Shown here one piece after another: positions 40,496 to 48,529 of a stretch of DNA of 64,000 nucleotides. Within the stretch, counting starts at the first letter, position 1. Each line of letters begins with the position of its first letter. The notes beneath the pieces were generated by a model. The model did no database searches and was not told the origin of the DNA. It saw only the letters and a list, made by a program, of their open reading frames with translations. The position numbers and the translations under genes are program-made. Source of the DNA: Roseovarius sp. 217 (lineage in GTDB: Bacteria; Pseudomonadota; Alphaproteobacteria; Rhodobacterales; Rhodobacteraceae); the NCBI RefSeq assembly GCF_000152845.1, contig NZ_CH902584.1, forward strand, positions 3,947,562 to 4,011,561, read 5' to 3'.

Positions 40496-41293
40496 ATGAC
40501 CCCATCCATTGCGCCCCTGCGAAACGTCGCAGCGCTGATTGGCCTTGTCGATCGTGTTCAGACCCGCGCCTTTGGCTTGCCCGGCATGGCCACGTTCTAC
40601 GGCCCCTCCGGCTGGGGCAAGACCACCGCCGTGACGGTCGCAGCCAATGAATATCAGGCCCATGTTGTCCAGGTCAAAGACTGCTGGACACCAACTTATC
40701 TGGCGCAAGCGATCCTGCGCGAAATCGGCCTGCCGTCCCAACGCGGCGTGGCCGCTATGGTGGATGCCATCGGCGCGCAGCTTGCCCGCAGCGACCGCCC
40801 GCTCATCATCGACGACGCGCAATACCTCCTGCGCAAGCGGATGATCGAGCTGGCCCGAGACATCTATGAGAGCTGTCAGGCCCCGGTCATTCTGGTGGGC
40901 GAAGAAAAGCTGCCGCAGGACCTCACCCGCTGGGAGAACATCCACAACCGCCAGCTCGCATGGGAACCCGCCCTCGCCTGCAACCTCTCGGACGCAGAAA
41001 AGCTCGCGCCGATCTACGCGGCAGGCATCGACGTCGGCGCTGACCTGCTCGGGGCCATCGTCGACGCCTCGGGCGGCTCGATCCGCCGGGTGGCGATCAA
41101 CCTTGCCCGCGCCAAGGAACTGGCCATGGGCCGGGGGCGGCGGTTGGCCGACCTCGAGCTTTGGGGCAACAGGATCTTTGACACCGGCCAGCCCCCGGCC
41201 GTCCGGCGGGTCGACGATTTCCGCCCCGTCGCCCCACGCGCCCCCGAAAAGATCGTGCCGCTCGCAGCTGAGAAGAAGGCAGGCCGGGCATGA
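40496..41293 (+). CDS. MuB-like AAA ATPase, transposition target-DNA activator
   Basis: The 265-residue AAA+ ATPase has Walker A GPSGWGKTT at residues 36-44, Walker B PLIIDDAQYLL and an Arg-rich sensor region (SGGSIRRVAINLARAKEL). It directly follows the transposase, the position of MuB, which coats target DNA and stimulates MuA. It belongs to the shorter MuB/TniB-like group without the long N-terminal HTH of Mu. AAAAGGAGAG precedes the ATG at 40496. It overlaps the next gene by ATGA. Confidence 0.88.
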   Translation: MTPSIAPLRNVAALIGLVDRVQTRAFGLPGMATFYGPSGWGKTTAVTVAANEYQAHVVQVKDCWTPTYLAQAILREIGLPSQRGVAAMVDAIGAQLARSDRPLIIDDAQYLLRKRMIELARDIYESCQAPVILVGEEKLPQDLTRWENIHNRQLAWEPALACNLSDAEKLAPIYAAGIDVGADLLGAIVDASGGSIRRVAINLARAKELAMGRGRRLADLELWGNRIFDTGQPPAVRRVDDFRPVAPRAPEKIVPLAAEKKAGRA

Positions 41294-41823
41294 GTGACCT
41301 CTTTGATCGCCTTTGGACGCAAGTCCGCGAGCTTGAAGAGTTCGACTGGCAGGCCGTGTCCAGGCTCGGCTGCAGCCGCGAGAACGCCGTGCGCTACCTG
41401 CGCCACTGGCGGGACGCGGGTAAGATCCGCGTGAGCCGCGTCACCCGCAATGGCAAACGCTGGTATGCCCCCACAGACCGCCCCCTGCCCGGCCCGCAGC
41501 CGGTCTCTGGCGAGGCCACGCCTGAGGGCAATATGTGGCGCGCCATGCGCACGCTGCGGCATAGCTTCAGCCCCGTCGACATCGCAGCCCATGCCAATGC
41601 AGGCGGCGTCGCCGTCACCGTCGAGAAGGCCCGCGCCTATTGCCGCCAGCTCTTGGCCTCCGAGCATCTGCGCGTGGTCGAAATGGCCATCCCCGGCCGT
41701 CGCGAAGCGCTCTATCGCCTTGTCGAGGATACCGGCCCGCGCGCGCCCAAACCGGTGCGTCTGGCGGGCATCCTCGATCCCAACACCGGCGAATTTGCCC
41801 CCGCGAAAGGTGGTGCGGCATGA
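41290..41823 (+). CDS. Phage early protein with winged-helix-like segments
   Basis: This 177-residue protein contains two stretches that look like winged helices: LEEFDWQAVSRLGCSRENAVRYLRHWRDAGKIRV and SFSPVDIAAHANAGGVAVTVEKARAYCRQLLASEHLRVV. It is probably a DNA-binding regulator of the early region, conserved next to MuB in Mu-like phages. The specific role is unknown. It overlaps both neighbours by four bases. Confidence 0.7.
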   Translation: MSDLFDRLWTQVRELEEFDWQAVSRLGCSRENAVRYLRHWRDAGKIRVSRVTRNGKRWYAPTDRPLPGPQPVSGEATPEGNMWRAMRTLRHSFSPVDIAAHANAGGVAVTVEKARAYCRQLLASEHLRVVEMAIPGRREALYRLVEDTGPRAPKPVRLAGILDPNTGEFAPAKGGAA

Positions 41824-42194
41824 GCGCGCTCGACACGGCCCGGGAATTTTGGGGCGAGGATTTGCCCGATTGGGTGGCCGCCTTGGCGCGCGCCTGCGAC
41901 GAGACCAGCCAAAACAAGGTCGCGGTCAAGATGGAGCGCAGCGCGACGCTCGTGTCGAACATCCTGCGCAACCGCTACCCAGCGGACACCAGCATCGTCG
42001 AGGACGTCGTGCGCGGGCATTTCATGCGCGCGGTGGTCAACTGCCCCGCCTTGGGCGAGATCGGCAAACAGGTCTGTCGCAAGTGGCGCGGGAAGGCTGC
42101 GCAGTTCGAGAACGTGAACTCGCAGACCGTCACCATGTACCGCGCCTGCAATCGGTGTCCCATCCACAAGGGGGCCGACGATGACGCGGCATGA
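41820..42194 (+). CDS. Phage early HTH protein, 124 residues
   Basis: This short protein has an HTH-like segment (ACDETSQNKVAVKMERSATLVSNILRNRYPAD), resembling a Cro/C1-type fold in which the host genome's own family is described as Mu-phage transcriptional regulator. The C-terminus carries a Cys pair in RACNRCPIHKG that could bind zinc. The start ATGA overlaps the previous stop and the end overlaps the next gene by 14 bases. Confidence 0.65.
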   Translation: MSALDTAREFWGEDLPDWVAALARACDETSQNKVAVKMERSATLVSNILRNRYPADTSIVEDVVRGHFMRAVVNCPALGEIGKQVCRKWRGKAAQFENVNSQTVTMYRACNRCPIHKGADDDAA

Positions 42195-42531
42195 CGACAG
42201 TCTCGATGCGCCGGTGTCGGCGCTGGCCACTCAGGGCGTGCCCGCCAGTGAGATCGCGCGCCGCCTTGATGTCACGACCCAGCGTGTTCACTCCGTGCTG
42301 CACTACCTGCGCCGCCACGGGGCCGCGTTCCCGCCTGTCCGGCTGGGCAAACCCTGTGGGCCTCAAGGCGCGCAGCTGACCCGGCTCAACGCCGACGTCC
42401 GGGGCGCGCTCGAGCCGCATGCCATCGCGCGGGGCATGGAGACCAAGGCCCTCGCCGTCCGCATTCTCGAGGTCGTGATCCGCGACAATCTGATCGACGC
42501 CATTCTTGACGACAAGGAGACCGACGCATGA
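42181..42531 (+). CDS. Phage early HTH protein, 116 residues
   Basis: An N-terminal helix-turn-helix is visible (QGVPASEIARRLDVTTQRVHSVLHYLRRHG), followed by an alpha-helical C-terminus (LEPHAIARGMETKALAVRILEVVIRDNLIDAILDD) that may mediate dimerisation. The family is not recognised. It overlaps the upstream gene by 14 bases and the downstream gene by ATGA. Confidence 0.65.
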   Translation: MTRHDDSLDAPVSALATQGVPASEIARRLDVTTQRVHSVLHYLRRHGAAFPPVRLGKPCGPQGAQLTRLNADVRGALEPHAIARGMETKALAVRILEVVIRDNLIDAILDDKETDA

Positions 42532-42728
42532 ACGCCCCAGAAATCGCCCGCTGGAGCCCCGACGAGATGCTGCGCCTCGCGGCCTCGGGCGTGGCCAAGG
42601 TGGACCTCCTTGGCCCGCGCGGCAGCACGCTTTGCTCGATGGACGAGATCGCCGCAATGGCCGCCGTCTGCGCCCTCCATGGCGTGGGTCCACGCCTGCT
42701 TTCAACACCCCCTTCAACAGGAGAGTAA
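42528..42728 (+). CDS. Small phage protein (66 residues)
   Basis: The protein (MNAPEIARWSPDEMLRLAAS then KVDLLGPRGSTLCSMDEIAA) has balanced composition and no recognised family. It is linked to the upstream gene by an ATGA overlap and ends two bases before the DUF3164 start. Confidence 0.55.
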   Translation: MNAPEIARWSPDEMLRLAASGVAKVDLLGPRGSTLCSMDEIAAMAAVCALHGVGPRLLSTPPSTGE

Positions 42729-42729
42729 A

Positions 42730-43380
42730 ATGTCTGAATTCACCCCCCTTTCGATCCCGGACGGACGTCGCGAAATCGACGGTAATATCTATATGGGCGA
42801 CGGCCGGGGCGGCTGGCAGCCGCTCGAGACCATCAAGCCGCAACACATGCTCGAGGATGAGACCGTCCGCAAGATTGTCAGCTACGGCCTGCCGCTGTCC
42901 GAACAGGTGAAGCGTTTCAAGGCCCATACCTTCGACGACATTGGCGCATTCGAGGCGATCCTTGCGCAGGAATATGATGCCAGGATCGGCGGCAAGAAGG
43001 GCAACAAGACGCTGATGAGCGTCGATCAGCTCTATAAGGTCGAGGTGCGCGTGTCGGACCGGATTGACTTCGGCCCCGAGCTACAGACGGCAAAGCAGCT
43101 CTTTGACGAATGCCTGAATGAGTGGTCTGCCGAGGCGCGCGCCGAGCTGCGCGGCCTTGTGACCGATGCCTTCAACACTGACAAGCAGGGGCAGATCAAC
43201 CGCGCTCTGATCTTCATGCTCCTGCGCCGCGACAGCACCGATCCGCGCTGGAAACGCGGGCAGGACGCGATCCGGGATGCAATGCGCACCGTCGGCTCAA
43301 AGACCTATGTGCGGTGCTGGCACCGGGCGGCGCATGACGCACCATGGGAGCCGATCACCATCGATCTGGCAAAGGTCTGA
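42730..43380 (+). CDS. DUF3164 family phage protein
   Basis: This 216-residue protein matches the DUF3164 family found in the early region of Mu-like phages. Typical sequence includes IYMGDGRGGWQPLETIKPQHMLEDETVRKIV and DQLYKVEVRVSDRIDFGPELQTAKQLFDECL. The molecular function is unknown; family members are sometimes mis-labelled as transporters. ATG 42730 has an AGGAGAG ribosome site. The next gene begins four bases after the stop. Confidence 0.85.
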   Translation: MSEFTPLSIPDGRREIDGNIYMGDGRGGWQPLETIKPQHMLEDETVRKIVSYGLPLSEQVKRFKAHTFDDIGAFEAILAQEYDARIGGKKGNKTLMSVDQLYKVEVRVSDRIDFGPELQTAKQLFDECLNEWSAEARAELRGLVTDAFNTDKQGQINRALIFMLLRRDSTDPRWKRGQDAIRDAMRTVGSKTYVRCWHRAAHDAPWEPITIDLAKV

Positions 43381-43384
43381 GCCG

Positions 43385-43837
43385 ATGAACCGCGCCCTGC
43401 AACACCTGATCTTTGCGGCCTGCCGTCAGTTGGGCCTCGACGAGGACGCGCGCCGGGATTTGCAGGTCAGCGTCACGGGCAAAGCCTCCTTGCGCGACAT
43501 GAACGACGGCGAGTTGAAGCTCGTCGTCAACCGGCTGAAGCAGGCCGGGTTCGAAGATCGCCCCCGCAACCCGCGCCACAAGCCTGCACCGCGCGCCGAT
43601 CTGCGCATGATCCATGTGCTTTGGCGCAAGCTCGGGCAATCCGGCGCACTCCGCGACCCCTCCCGCGTCGGGCTTAACAAGTTCATCCGCGCGCGGTTCG
43701 GCGCTGTCTGGGGGTCGGTCCCGGCCGATGTCGACATGCTGCGCGAGTGGAAGCTGATCGACGACGTGATCCAAGCGCTCAAGTCCTGGGGCGAGCGACA
43801 GAACATCGACTTCGACTGGGAGGATCACCGCCGGTGA
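43385..43837 (+). CDS. GemA/gp16-family regulatory protein
   Basis: The 150-residue protein has the GemA (Mu gp16) layout: N-terminal helices with LGLDEDARRDLQVSVTGKASLRDMNDGELKLVVNRLKQAGF, then IHVLWRKLGQSGALRDPSRVGLNKFIRARFG. In Mu, GemA modulates host gene expression and DNA supercoiling. The plus-strand start ATG 43385 fits the homology. It overlaps the next gene by GTGA. Confidence 0.85.
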   Translation: MNRALQHLIFAACRQLGLDEDARRDLQVSVTGKASLRDMNDGELKLVVNRLKQAGFEDRPRNPRHKPAPRADLRMIHVLWRKLGQSGALRDPSRVGLNKFIRARFGAVWGSVPADVDMLREWKLIDDVIQALKSWGERQNIDFDWEDHRR

Positions 43838-44085
43838 AGAAGCCCCGCCACCCCGCCTCTGACCATGCCGTGATCCGCTATCTCGAGCGGGTCAAGGGCG
43901 TGGATATCGACGCGGTGCGCCGCGAGATCGGGCGCGTGGTGGATCAAGGTCTCGCGGCCGGAGCCTGCGGCGTGATCAGCAACGGGTTCGTCTACAGGAT
44001 CGAGGGCGGGTGCGTTGTGACCGTGACCCGGCGTCATACGCCACACCCGGGGCGGCGGCGCAGGAAGGTGCCCAATGGAGAATGA
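43834..44085 (+). CDS. Small phage protein (83 residues, GTG start)
   Basis: The frame (SDHAVIRYLERVKGVDIDAVRR then GACGVISNGFVYRIEGGCVV) resembles short nuclease-toxin-like or RelE-like phage proteins with the HAVIRYLERV opening, where a His and an Arg are conserved. That resemblance is weak. It starts at GTG 43834 overlapping the previous stop, and its 3' end overlaps the next gene by 11 bases. Confidence 0.6.
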   Translation: MKKPRHPASDHAVIRYLERVKGVDIDAVRREIGRVVDQGLAAGACGVISNGFVYRIEGGCVVTVTRRHTPHPGRRRRKVPNGE

Positions 44086-44464
44086 ACCTCTCTGGGTCGA
44101 CGAGATGCGCGCCGATGTGGGCGACGCCCCGGTCGAGCGTTTCTTGCTCCGCGCTGGCGGCATGCGCCTTTATGTGCCCGGCACGCGAAAGACCAAAAGC
44201 CAGCTGATGGCGCTTGGAGGGCCGGATATTGCCAGATGGATTTCCGACCGCTACGCTGGTGACTACGTGGACGTGCCCTCCATCCGGGCGCAGACCCGAG
44301 ACGGTCTGAGACACGCGCTGCGCGAGGCACCGGATACGCCGGTCAATGAACTGGCCAACCGCTTTGGCGTGACCGCCCGCCGCGTTTTGCAGGTCAAGGC
44401 GGCGCTGGCAGAGGAGGAAGAGCCACCCCTCCTCAAGGTCATGCGAAGGGCTTCATCTGAATAA
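44075..44464 (+). CDS. Mor-like transcription activator (middle regulator)
   Basis: This 129-residue protein has the Mor/C layout: a central strand-rich segment LRAGGMRLYVPGTRKTKSQLMALGG, resembling the Gly-Gly-x3-Tyr-x-Pro motif of the Mor dimerisation domain, and a C-terminal helix-turn-helix NELANRFGVTARRVLQVKAAL. In Mu, Mor activates the middle promoter that leads to late gene expression. Its position at the end of the early block, just before the lysis genes, supports that role. I am less sure of family membership than of the HTH. Confidence 0.6.
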   Translation: MENEPLWVDEMRADVGDAPVERFLLRAGGMRLYVPGTRKTKSQLMALGGPDIARWISDRYAGDYVDVPSIRAQTRDGLRHALREAPDTPVNELANRFGVTARRVLQVKAALAEEEEPPLLKVMRRASSE

Positions 44465-44505
44465 GCTGTGCGTCCCTCTTTATCCTGATGGGAAAGGGGG
44501 CACCC

Positions 44506-45117
44506 ATGCAAACAGTCCGAACCATTGCCGAAGAGATTGTCGCCCGCGAAGGCGGCTTCGTGAATGACCCCTCCGACCCCGGCGGGGTCACCAACTTTGG
44601 CGTCACGATCCACACCATGCGCAGCTTGGGCCTTGATCTCGACCGCGACGGTGACGTGGACGTGGCCGACGTGCGCCTCATGACCCGCGCCCGCGCCGTC
44701 GATATTTTCATCGAGCACTATTTCGTGCGGCCGCGCATCGCGGAACTGCCTGAGGCTCTGCAGGCGAGCGTCTTCGACATGCAGGTCAACGCAGGCTCCA
44801 ATGCCGTGAAAATCCTGCAGCGCCTCGTGACAGACATGGGGTTTCCCGCCACGGTCGACGGCGTGATCGGCCCGGCCACTTTGCGCACGGTGCGCGCCGC
44901 CCATGACGCGGCCCCGGCCCATATCGCCGACGCCTACGCAATCGCCCGGCGCAACTACTACCTCCGCCTCGCCGATACGCGGCCCGCAAGCCGCAAGTTC
45001 GCGCGTTCGCGCACGGGCGGCAAAGGCGGCTGGATCAAGCGCGCCGAGGAATTCATGTCAGCGCGCTACCGCATGACGGACGCAGATTTCAAAGAGAGGG
45101 TGGCATCATGGGGCTGA
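44506..45117 (+). CDS. Endolysin, glycosyl hydrolase family 108
   Basis: The 203-residue lysozyme-like enzyme degrades peptidoglycan at the end of infection. The GH108 signature EGGFVNDPSDPGGVTNFGVT holds the catalytic Glu15. The C-terminal peptidoglycan-binding-like part includes LQRLVTDMGFPATVDGVIGPATL and RNYYLRLADTRPASRKFARSR. ATG 44506 follows GAAAGGGGG, so it is preferred to ATG 44488. No signal peptide is visible, so export depends on the holin downstream. Confidence 0.9.
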   Translation: MQTVRTIAEEIVAREGGFVNDPSDPGGVTNFGVTIHTMRSLGLDLDRDGDVDVADVRLMTRARAVDIFIEHYFVRPRIAELPEALQASVFDMQVNAGSNAVKILQRLVTDMGFPATVDGVIGPATLRTVRAAHDAAPAHIADAYAIARRNYYLRLADTRPASRKFARSRTGGKGGWIKRAEEFMSARYRMTDADFKERVASWG

Positions 45118-45680
45118 TCAAGTTTCTGGGGGCGCTCTTTGGAGGAGGCCGCAATGTGATCGCCGAGACGGCCGAGGTCTTTCGGCCCAATGCCGAGAAG
45201 GCGGACATGCGCGAGGCCGCGTTTCAGCAGGCGGCACTTTCCCAAATGGCGGCGGAGTTCACCGGTGCGCCGGGTCTTTGGCGGCAGTTCGTGGACGGTC
45301 TCAACCGCCTGCCGCGTCCGGCCATGGCCTTTGGCTGCATTTTCCTCTTCTGGTCGGCCATGTCCGACCCGGTCTGGTTTGCCGAACGGATGACCGGCCT
45401 CGCCCTCGTGCCCGAACCGCTCTGGGCGCTGATGGGGGCCATTGTTGCCTTCTACTTCGGCGCGCGCGAGTTGCATAAGTTCCGGGGCACATCGATGCAA
45501 AAGGAGGCCGTGCGGATCATCGCGCAGGCCCCGCAAGTGGCGCGCAGCGTCGCCCAATTGCAGGCGCTGCGCGCCGACAGCCCGGGTGCGGCCGATACAG
45601 GACCAGACGCCGAGGTCGCCTTGGCCGCCGTCCAAGTGACGGACAACCCGGCGCTCGACGACTGGAAGCGCTCGGCATGA
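45108..45680 (+). CDS. Holin (3TM phage holin family)
   Basis: This 190-residue protein has an amphipathic N-terminus (GLIKFLGALFGGGRNVIAETAEVFRPNAEK), two clear membrane helices (PAMAFGCIFLFWSAMSD and LWALMGAIVAFYFGARELHKF) and a long polar tail. This matches the holin-of-3TMs family found in alphaproteobacterial phages. It overlaps the endolysin gene by 10 bases and the next gene by ATGA. Confidence 0.82.
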   Translation: MGLIKFLGALFGGGRNVIAETAEVFRPNAEKADMREAAFQQAALSQMAAEFTGAPGLWRQFVDGLNRLPRPAMAFGCIFLFWSAMSDPVWFAERMTGLALVPEPLWALMGAIVAFYFGARELHKFRGTSMQKEAVRIIAQAPQVARSVAQLQALRADSPGAADTGPDAEVALAAVQVTDNPALDDWKRSA

Positions 45681-46021
45681 TGGATTGGGACCTCTTCTGG
45701 AAGGGGCTGGGCGTCGTCTTTCCGATGCTGGTGGCGCTTTACACATTCATCGCCACGCGCCGCAAAGACCTCGGCCAGACGCTCGCGGAAGGACACGAGC
45801 GGATGGACCGGCACGAGGTCCGGATTTCCCGGCTCGAGCAGGCGGTGCAGAACATGCCCGGCAAGGATGACATGCACGCGCTCCAGCTCGAATTGGTCAG
45901 ACAGACCGGGTCGATGGAGAAGATGGCCGCCGTCATGGAAGGCAACGCGATGATCACCGCGCGGCTAGAGGCCATCGTGTCACGGCACGAACAACACCTG
46001 CTAAACGGAGGCAAGACGTGA
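45677..46021 (+). CDS. DUF2730-type membrane protein of the lysis cassette
   Basis: This 114-residue protein has one N-terminal membrane helix (LFWKGLGVVFPMLVALYTFIAT) followed by a long coiled coil (HERMDRHEVRISRLEQAVQNM), matching the DUF2730 family of Mu-like phages. The topology is that of a spanin-like or holin-associated protein, but no lysis function has been proved for it. It overlaps both neighbours. Confidence 0.75.
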   Translation: MMDWDLFWKGLGVVFPMLVALYTFIATRRKDLGQTLAEGHERMDRHEVRISRLEQAVQNMPGKDDMHALQLELVRQTGSMEKMAAVMEGNAMITARLEAIVSRHEQHLLNGGKT

Positions 46022-46320
46022 GCGATTATCAGGCAACCTTGCGCAAACACCGCCGCCTCGCAATTCTGCGGCATCTCGAACAGGTCTCGGGCTACACCGC
46101 CAATGCCTCGATCCTGCGCGACGTGCTCAATGGCGTGGGCGTGGGCTCCACCTTTGACCAGGTGACCACCGAACTGGCATGGCTGCAAGAGGTGGGCATG
46201 GTGACGGTGGCCGACCACGGCGACTTTGTCATTGCCGAGGCCACGCGGCGCGGCATCGAGGTCGCGCGCGGCGAGGCCGTGCATCCGGATATCCAGCGTC
46301 CAAGCGCGCGGAGGCTCTGA
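46018..46320 (+). CDS. VpaChn25_0724-family (Mu gp26-position) phage protein
   Basis: This 100-residue winged-helix-like protein (LRKHRRLAILRHLEQVSGYTANASILRDVLNGVG then FDQVTTELAWLQEVGMVTVAD) belongs to a family present just before the terminase in Mu-like phages. It starts with GTG 46018 overlapping the previous stop. DNA binding during packaging or late regulation is plausible; the function is not established. Confidence 0.75.
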   Translation: MSDYQATLRKHRRLAILRHLEQVSGYTANASILRDVLNGVGVGSTFDQVTTELAWLQEVGMVTVADHGDFVIAEATRRGIEVARGEAVHPDIQRPSARRL

Positions 46321-46321
46321 C

Positions 46322-46891
46322 ATGCCCCCGCCCCGCAAGGTCGAGCTGCTCCCCGCCGAGCTGCGCCAGTGGCTGCATGATTGGTGGAAAGCCAAAGGGT
46401 TTCACGGCTACGAGGAGCTGGCCGAGGAATTGAACTTCCGCCTCGCGGAGGACGGGCTCGAGCTGCGCATCGGCAAGAGCGCGCTGCATGCTTACGGTCA
46501 GGAATACGAGCAATTCGTCAAGCTGCAGGACGAGGCCGGAGCCTGGGCGCAACAATGGCTCGCCGACAATGACCTCTCGGAAGAGGCCGACCGGCATCGC
46601 GTCCTGTTCCAGATGATGACAAGCGTGGCCTTCAAGGTTCTGAAATCGCAGATGAGCAAAGAGGGCGAGGACATCGACCCGCGCGAGCTGCATTTCTTGG
46701 GCAAGATGATGAAGGACATAATGTCGAGCGCGGGCATTCGCGAGCAGCTGATGGTCAAGGAACGCGCCCGCATTGCCGCCGAGGAGCGGGCCAATGCCGT
46801 CGAGGCACTGGACAGCGCCCGCGATGAGTTGGGACTCTCCAGCGACGTCATCGGCACGCTGCGCCGGGAGTTTCTGGGGGTGCGCGCGTGA
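46322..46891 (+). CDS. DUF3486 protein, Mu gp27-like (terminase small subunit position)
   Basis: This 189-residue protein has the N-terminus PRKVELLPAELRQWLHDWWKAKGFHGYEELAEEL and a helical middle and C-terminus rich in Glu, Arg and Ala (MVKERARIAAEERANAVEAL). It matches the DUF3486/gp27 family, which is found immediately before the large terminase and probably acts as the small subunit that recognises the phage DNA end. It overlaps the terminase by GTGA. Confidence 0.82.
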   Translation: MPPPRKVELLPAELRQWLHDWWKAKGFHGYEELAEELNFRLAEDGLELRIGKSALHAYGQEYEQFVKLQDEAGAWAQQWLADNDLSEEADRHRVLFQMMTSVAFKVLKSQMSKEGEDIDPRELHFLGKMMKDIMSSAGIREQLMVKERARIAAEERANAVEALDSARDELGLSSDVIGTLRREFLGVRA

Positions 46892-48528
46892 CCACCCCCG
46901 TCCTCACCCGCGACCCCGACGCGCTCCCCGAAGAACTGCCGCGTGGCTCGGAAATCCCCGAGAGTCTAGATCCGCTGGCCGACGGCATCCTGATGGCGCA
47001 TCAACGCTCCTGGCTGGCCGACGAGAGCGATCTCAAGCTTTGCGAGAAGGGTCGCCGCACGGGCATCACCTTTGCCGAGATGCTGGGCTGCGCCCTCATT
47101 GCTGCCGCCGCACGTGGCGCGGGCGGGCAAAACTGCTTTTACATCGGCGACACCAAGGACAAGGGCCGCGAGGCCATCGGCTATGTCGCGCATTTCTCGC
47201 GGGTGATCGCGGGGGCCGCCCACCCCATCGAGGAGTTTCTCTTCGAGGATCAACAGCCCGACGGCACCACCAAGTTCATCTCGGCCTACCGGGTGCGCTT
47301 TGCCTCCGGGTTCCGCGTCGAGGCGCTAAGCTCCAACCCCGCCAATATCCGGGGCCTTCAGGGCACCGTGGTGATCGACGAGGCCGCTTTTCACAAGGAC
47401 GTGCGCGAGGTGATCGACGCCGTGAATGCCATGCTGATCTGGGGCGGCAAGGTCCGGATCATCTCGACCCACAACGGCTATCTCAACGCCTTTAACGAGC
47501 TGATCCGCGAGGCGCGCGCGGGCAAGAACGGCTTTGCCGTGCATCGCTACACCTTTGGCGATGCGGTCGCCAACGGGCTCTATAAACGCGTCTGCATGAT
47601 GCAGGGCAAGGATTGGAGCGCAGAGGCCGAGGCCGCGTGGGAGGCCAGTGTTCGCCGCGCTTACGGCTCACGCGAGGCCGCCATGCGCCAAGAGCTTGAC
47701 GCCGAACCCGCCGAGATGGAGGGCGCGGCCCTCACGCGCGTGCAGATCGAAGCCTGCATGGCCAAGGGCATCCCGTTCCACCGCTGGACACAGCCCGACA
47801 GCTTCAAGAACGCCGACGAGGCGGTGCGCAAGGCCGCCGCTGTCGCTTGGTGTAAAACCCACCTTGAACCCGTGCTTGAAACCCTCGATCGAACCCGCCC
47901 GCATTTCATGGGCGAGGACTTTGCGCGCTCGGGCGACGCGACCGACATCATCATTCTCGAGCAGGGCGTCGATCTCACCCGGCGCACCAAGCTCATCGTC
48001 GAGCTGCGCAACATTCCCTTTGACCAGCAGCGCGACGTGCTCTTCTGGCTGCTCGACCGCCTGCCCAATTTCCAGAAAGGCGCGATGGACCGCACCGGCA
48101 ACGGGGCCTATCTCGCCGAGGTCGCAGCACAACGCTACGGCGCGCGGATCGTCGAGGTCTCGTTCACGAGGGCATGGTACGAGCTCGAAATGCCGCCCTA
48201 TATCGAGGCCTTCTCGGATCGCACCATCGTTCTGCCAGCGCATGAGGACGTGCTGCGCGACCACCAGGCGCTGCAATACACGAACGGCATCATCCGCGTG
48301 CCCGAGAATTTCCGCTTCAAAGGCTCAGACGGTCTCGACCGGCACGGCGACAGCGCCATCGCAGGCGCGCTCGCCTGGCATGCGAGCAATCAGGACGTGG
48401 TGCCGATGGAGTTTCAATCGACCGGGCGGCGCACCGCTTTAACGGCCGAGGATTTCACCAGCCCTCTCGGCGGGCGGCGCATGGGCTTTACCCGTGGGGG
48501 TGGCGGTTTGGACTTCGGAGGGTTCTGA
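46888..48528 (+). CDS. Terminase large subunit (Mu gp28-like)
   Basis: This 546-residue packaging motor has the ATPase region KLCEKGRRTGITFAEM (an atypical Walker A), Walker B GTVVIDEAAFHKD and the coupling motif ISTHNGY. A C-terminal RNase H-like nuclease follows, with Asp residues in GEDFARSGDATD and DGLDRHGDSAIAGALA. It packages DNA by a headful mechanism with host flanks, as in Mu. GTG 46888 overlaps the upstream stop. The gene appears intact. Confidence 0.92.
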   Translation: MTTPVLTRDPDALPEELPRGSEIPESLDPLADGILMAHQRSWLADESDLKLCEKGRRTGITFAEMLGCALIAAAARGAGGQNCFYIGDTKDKGREAIGYVAHFSRVIAGAAHPIEEFLFEDQQPDGTTKFISAYRVRFASGFRVEALSSNPANIRGLQGTVVIDEAAFHKDVREVIDAVNAMLIWGGKVRIISTHNGYLNAFNELIREARAGKNGFAVHRYTFGDAVANGLYKRVCMMQGKDWSAEAEAAWEASVRRAYGSREAAMRQELDAEPAEMEGAALTRVQIEACMAKGIPFHRWTQPDSFKNADEAVRKAAAVAWCKTHLEPVLETLDRTRPHFMGEDFARSGDATDIIILEQGVDLTRRTKLIVELRNIPFDQQRDVLFWLLDRLPNFQKGAMDRTGNGAYLAEVAAQRYGARIVEVSFTRAWYELEMPPYIEAFSDRTIVLPAHEDVLRDHQALQYTNGIIRVPENFRFKGSDGLDRHGDSAIAGALAWHASNQDVVPMEFQSTGRRTALTAEDFTSPLGGRRMGFTRGGGGLDFGGF

Positions 48529-48529
48529 G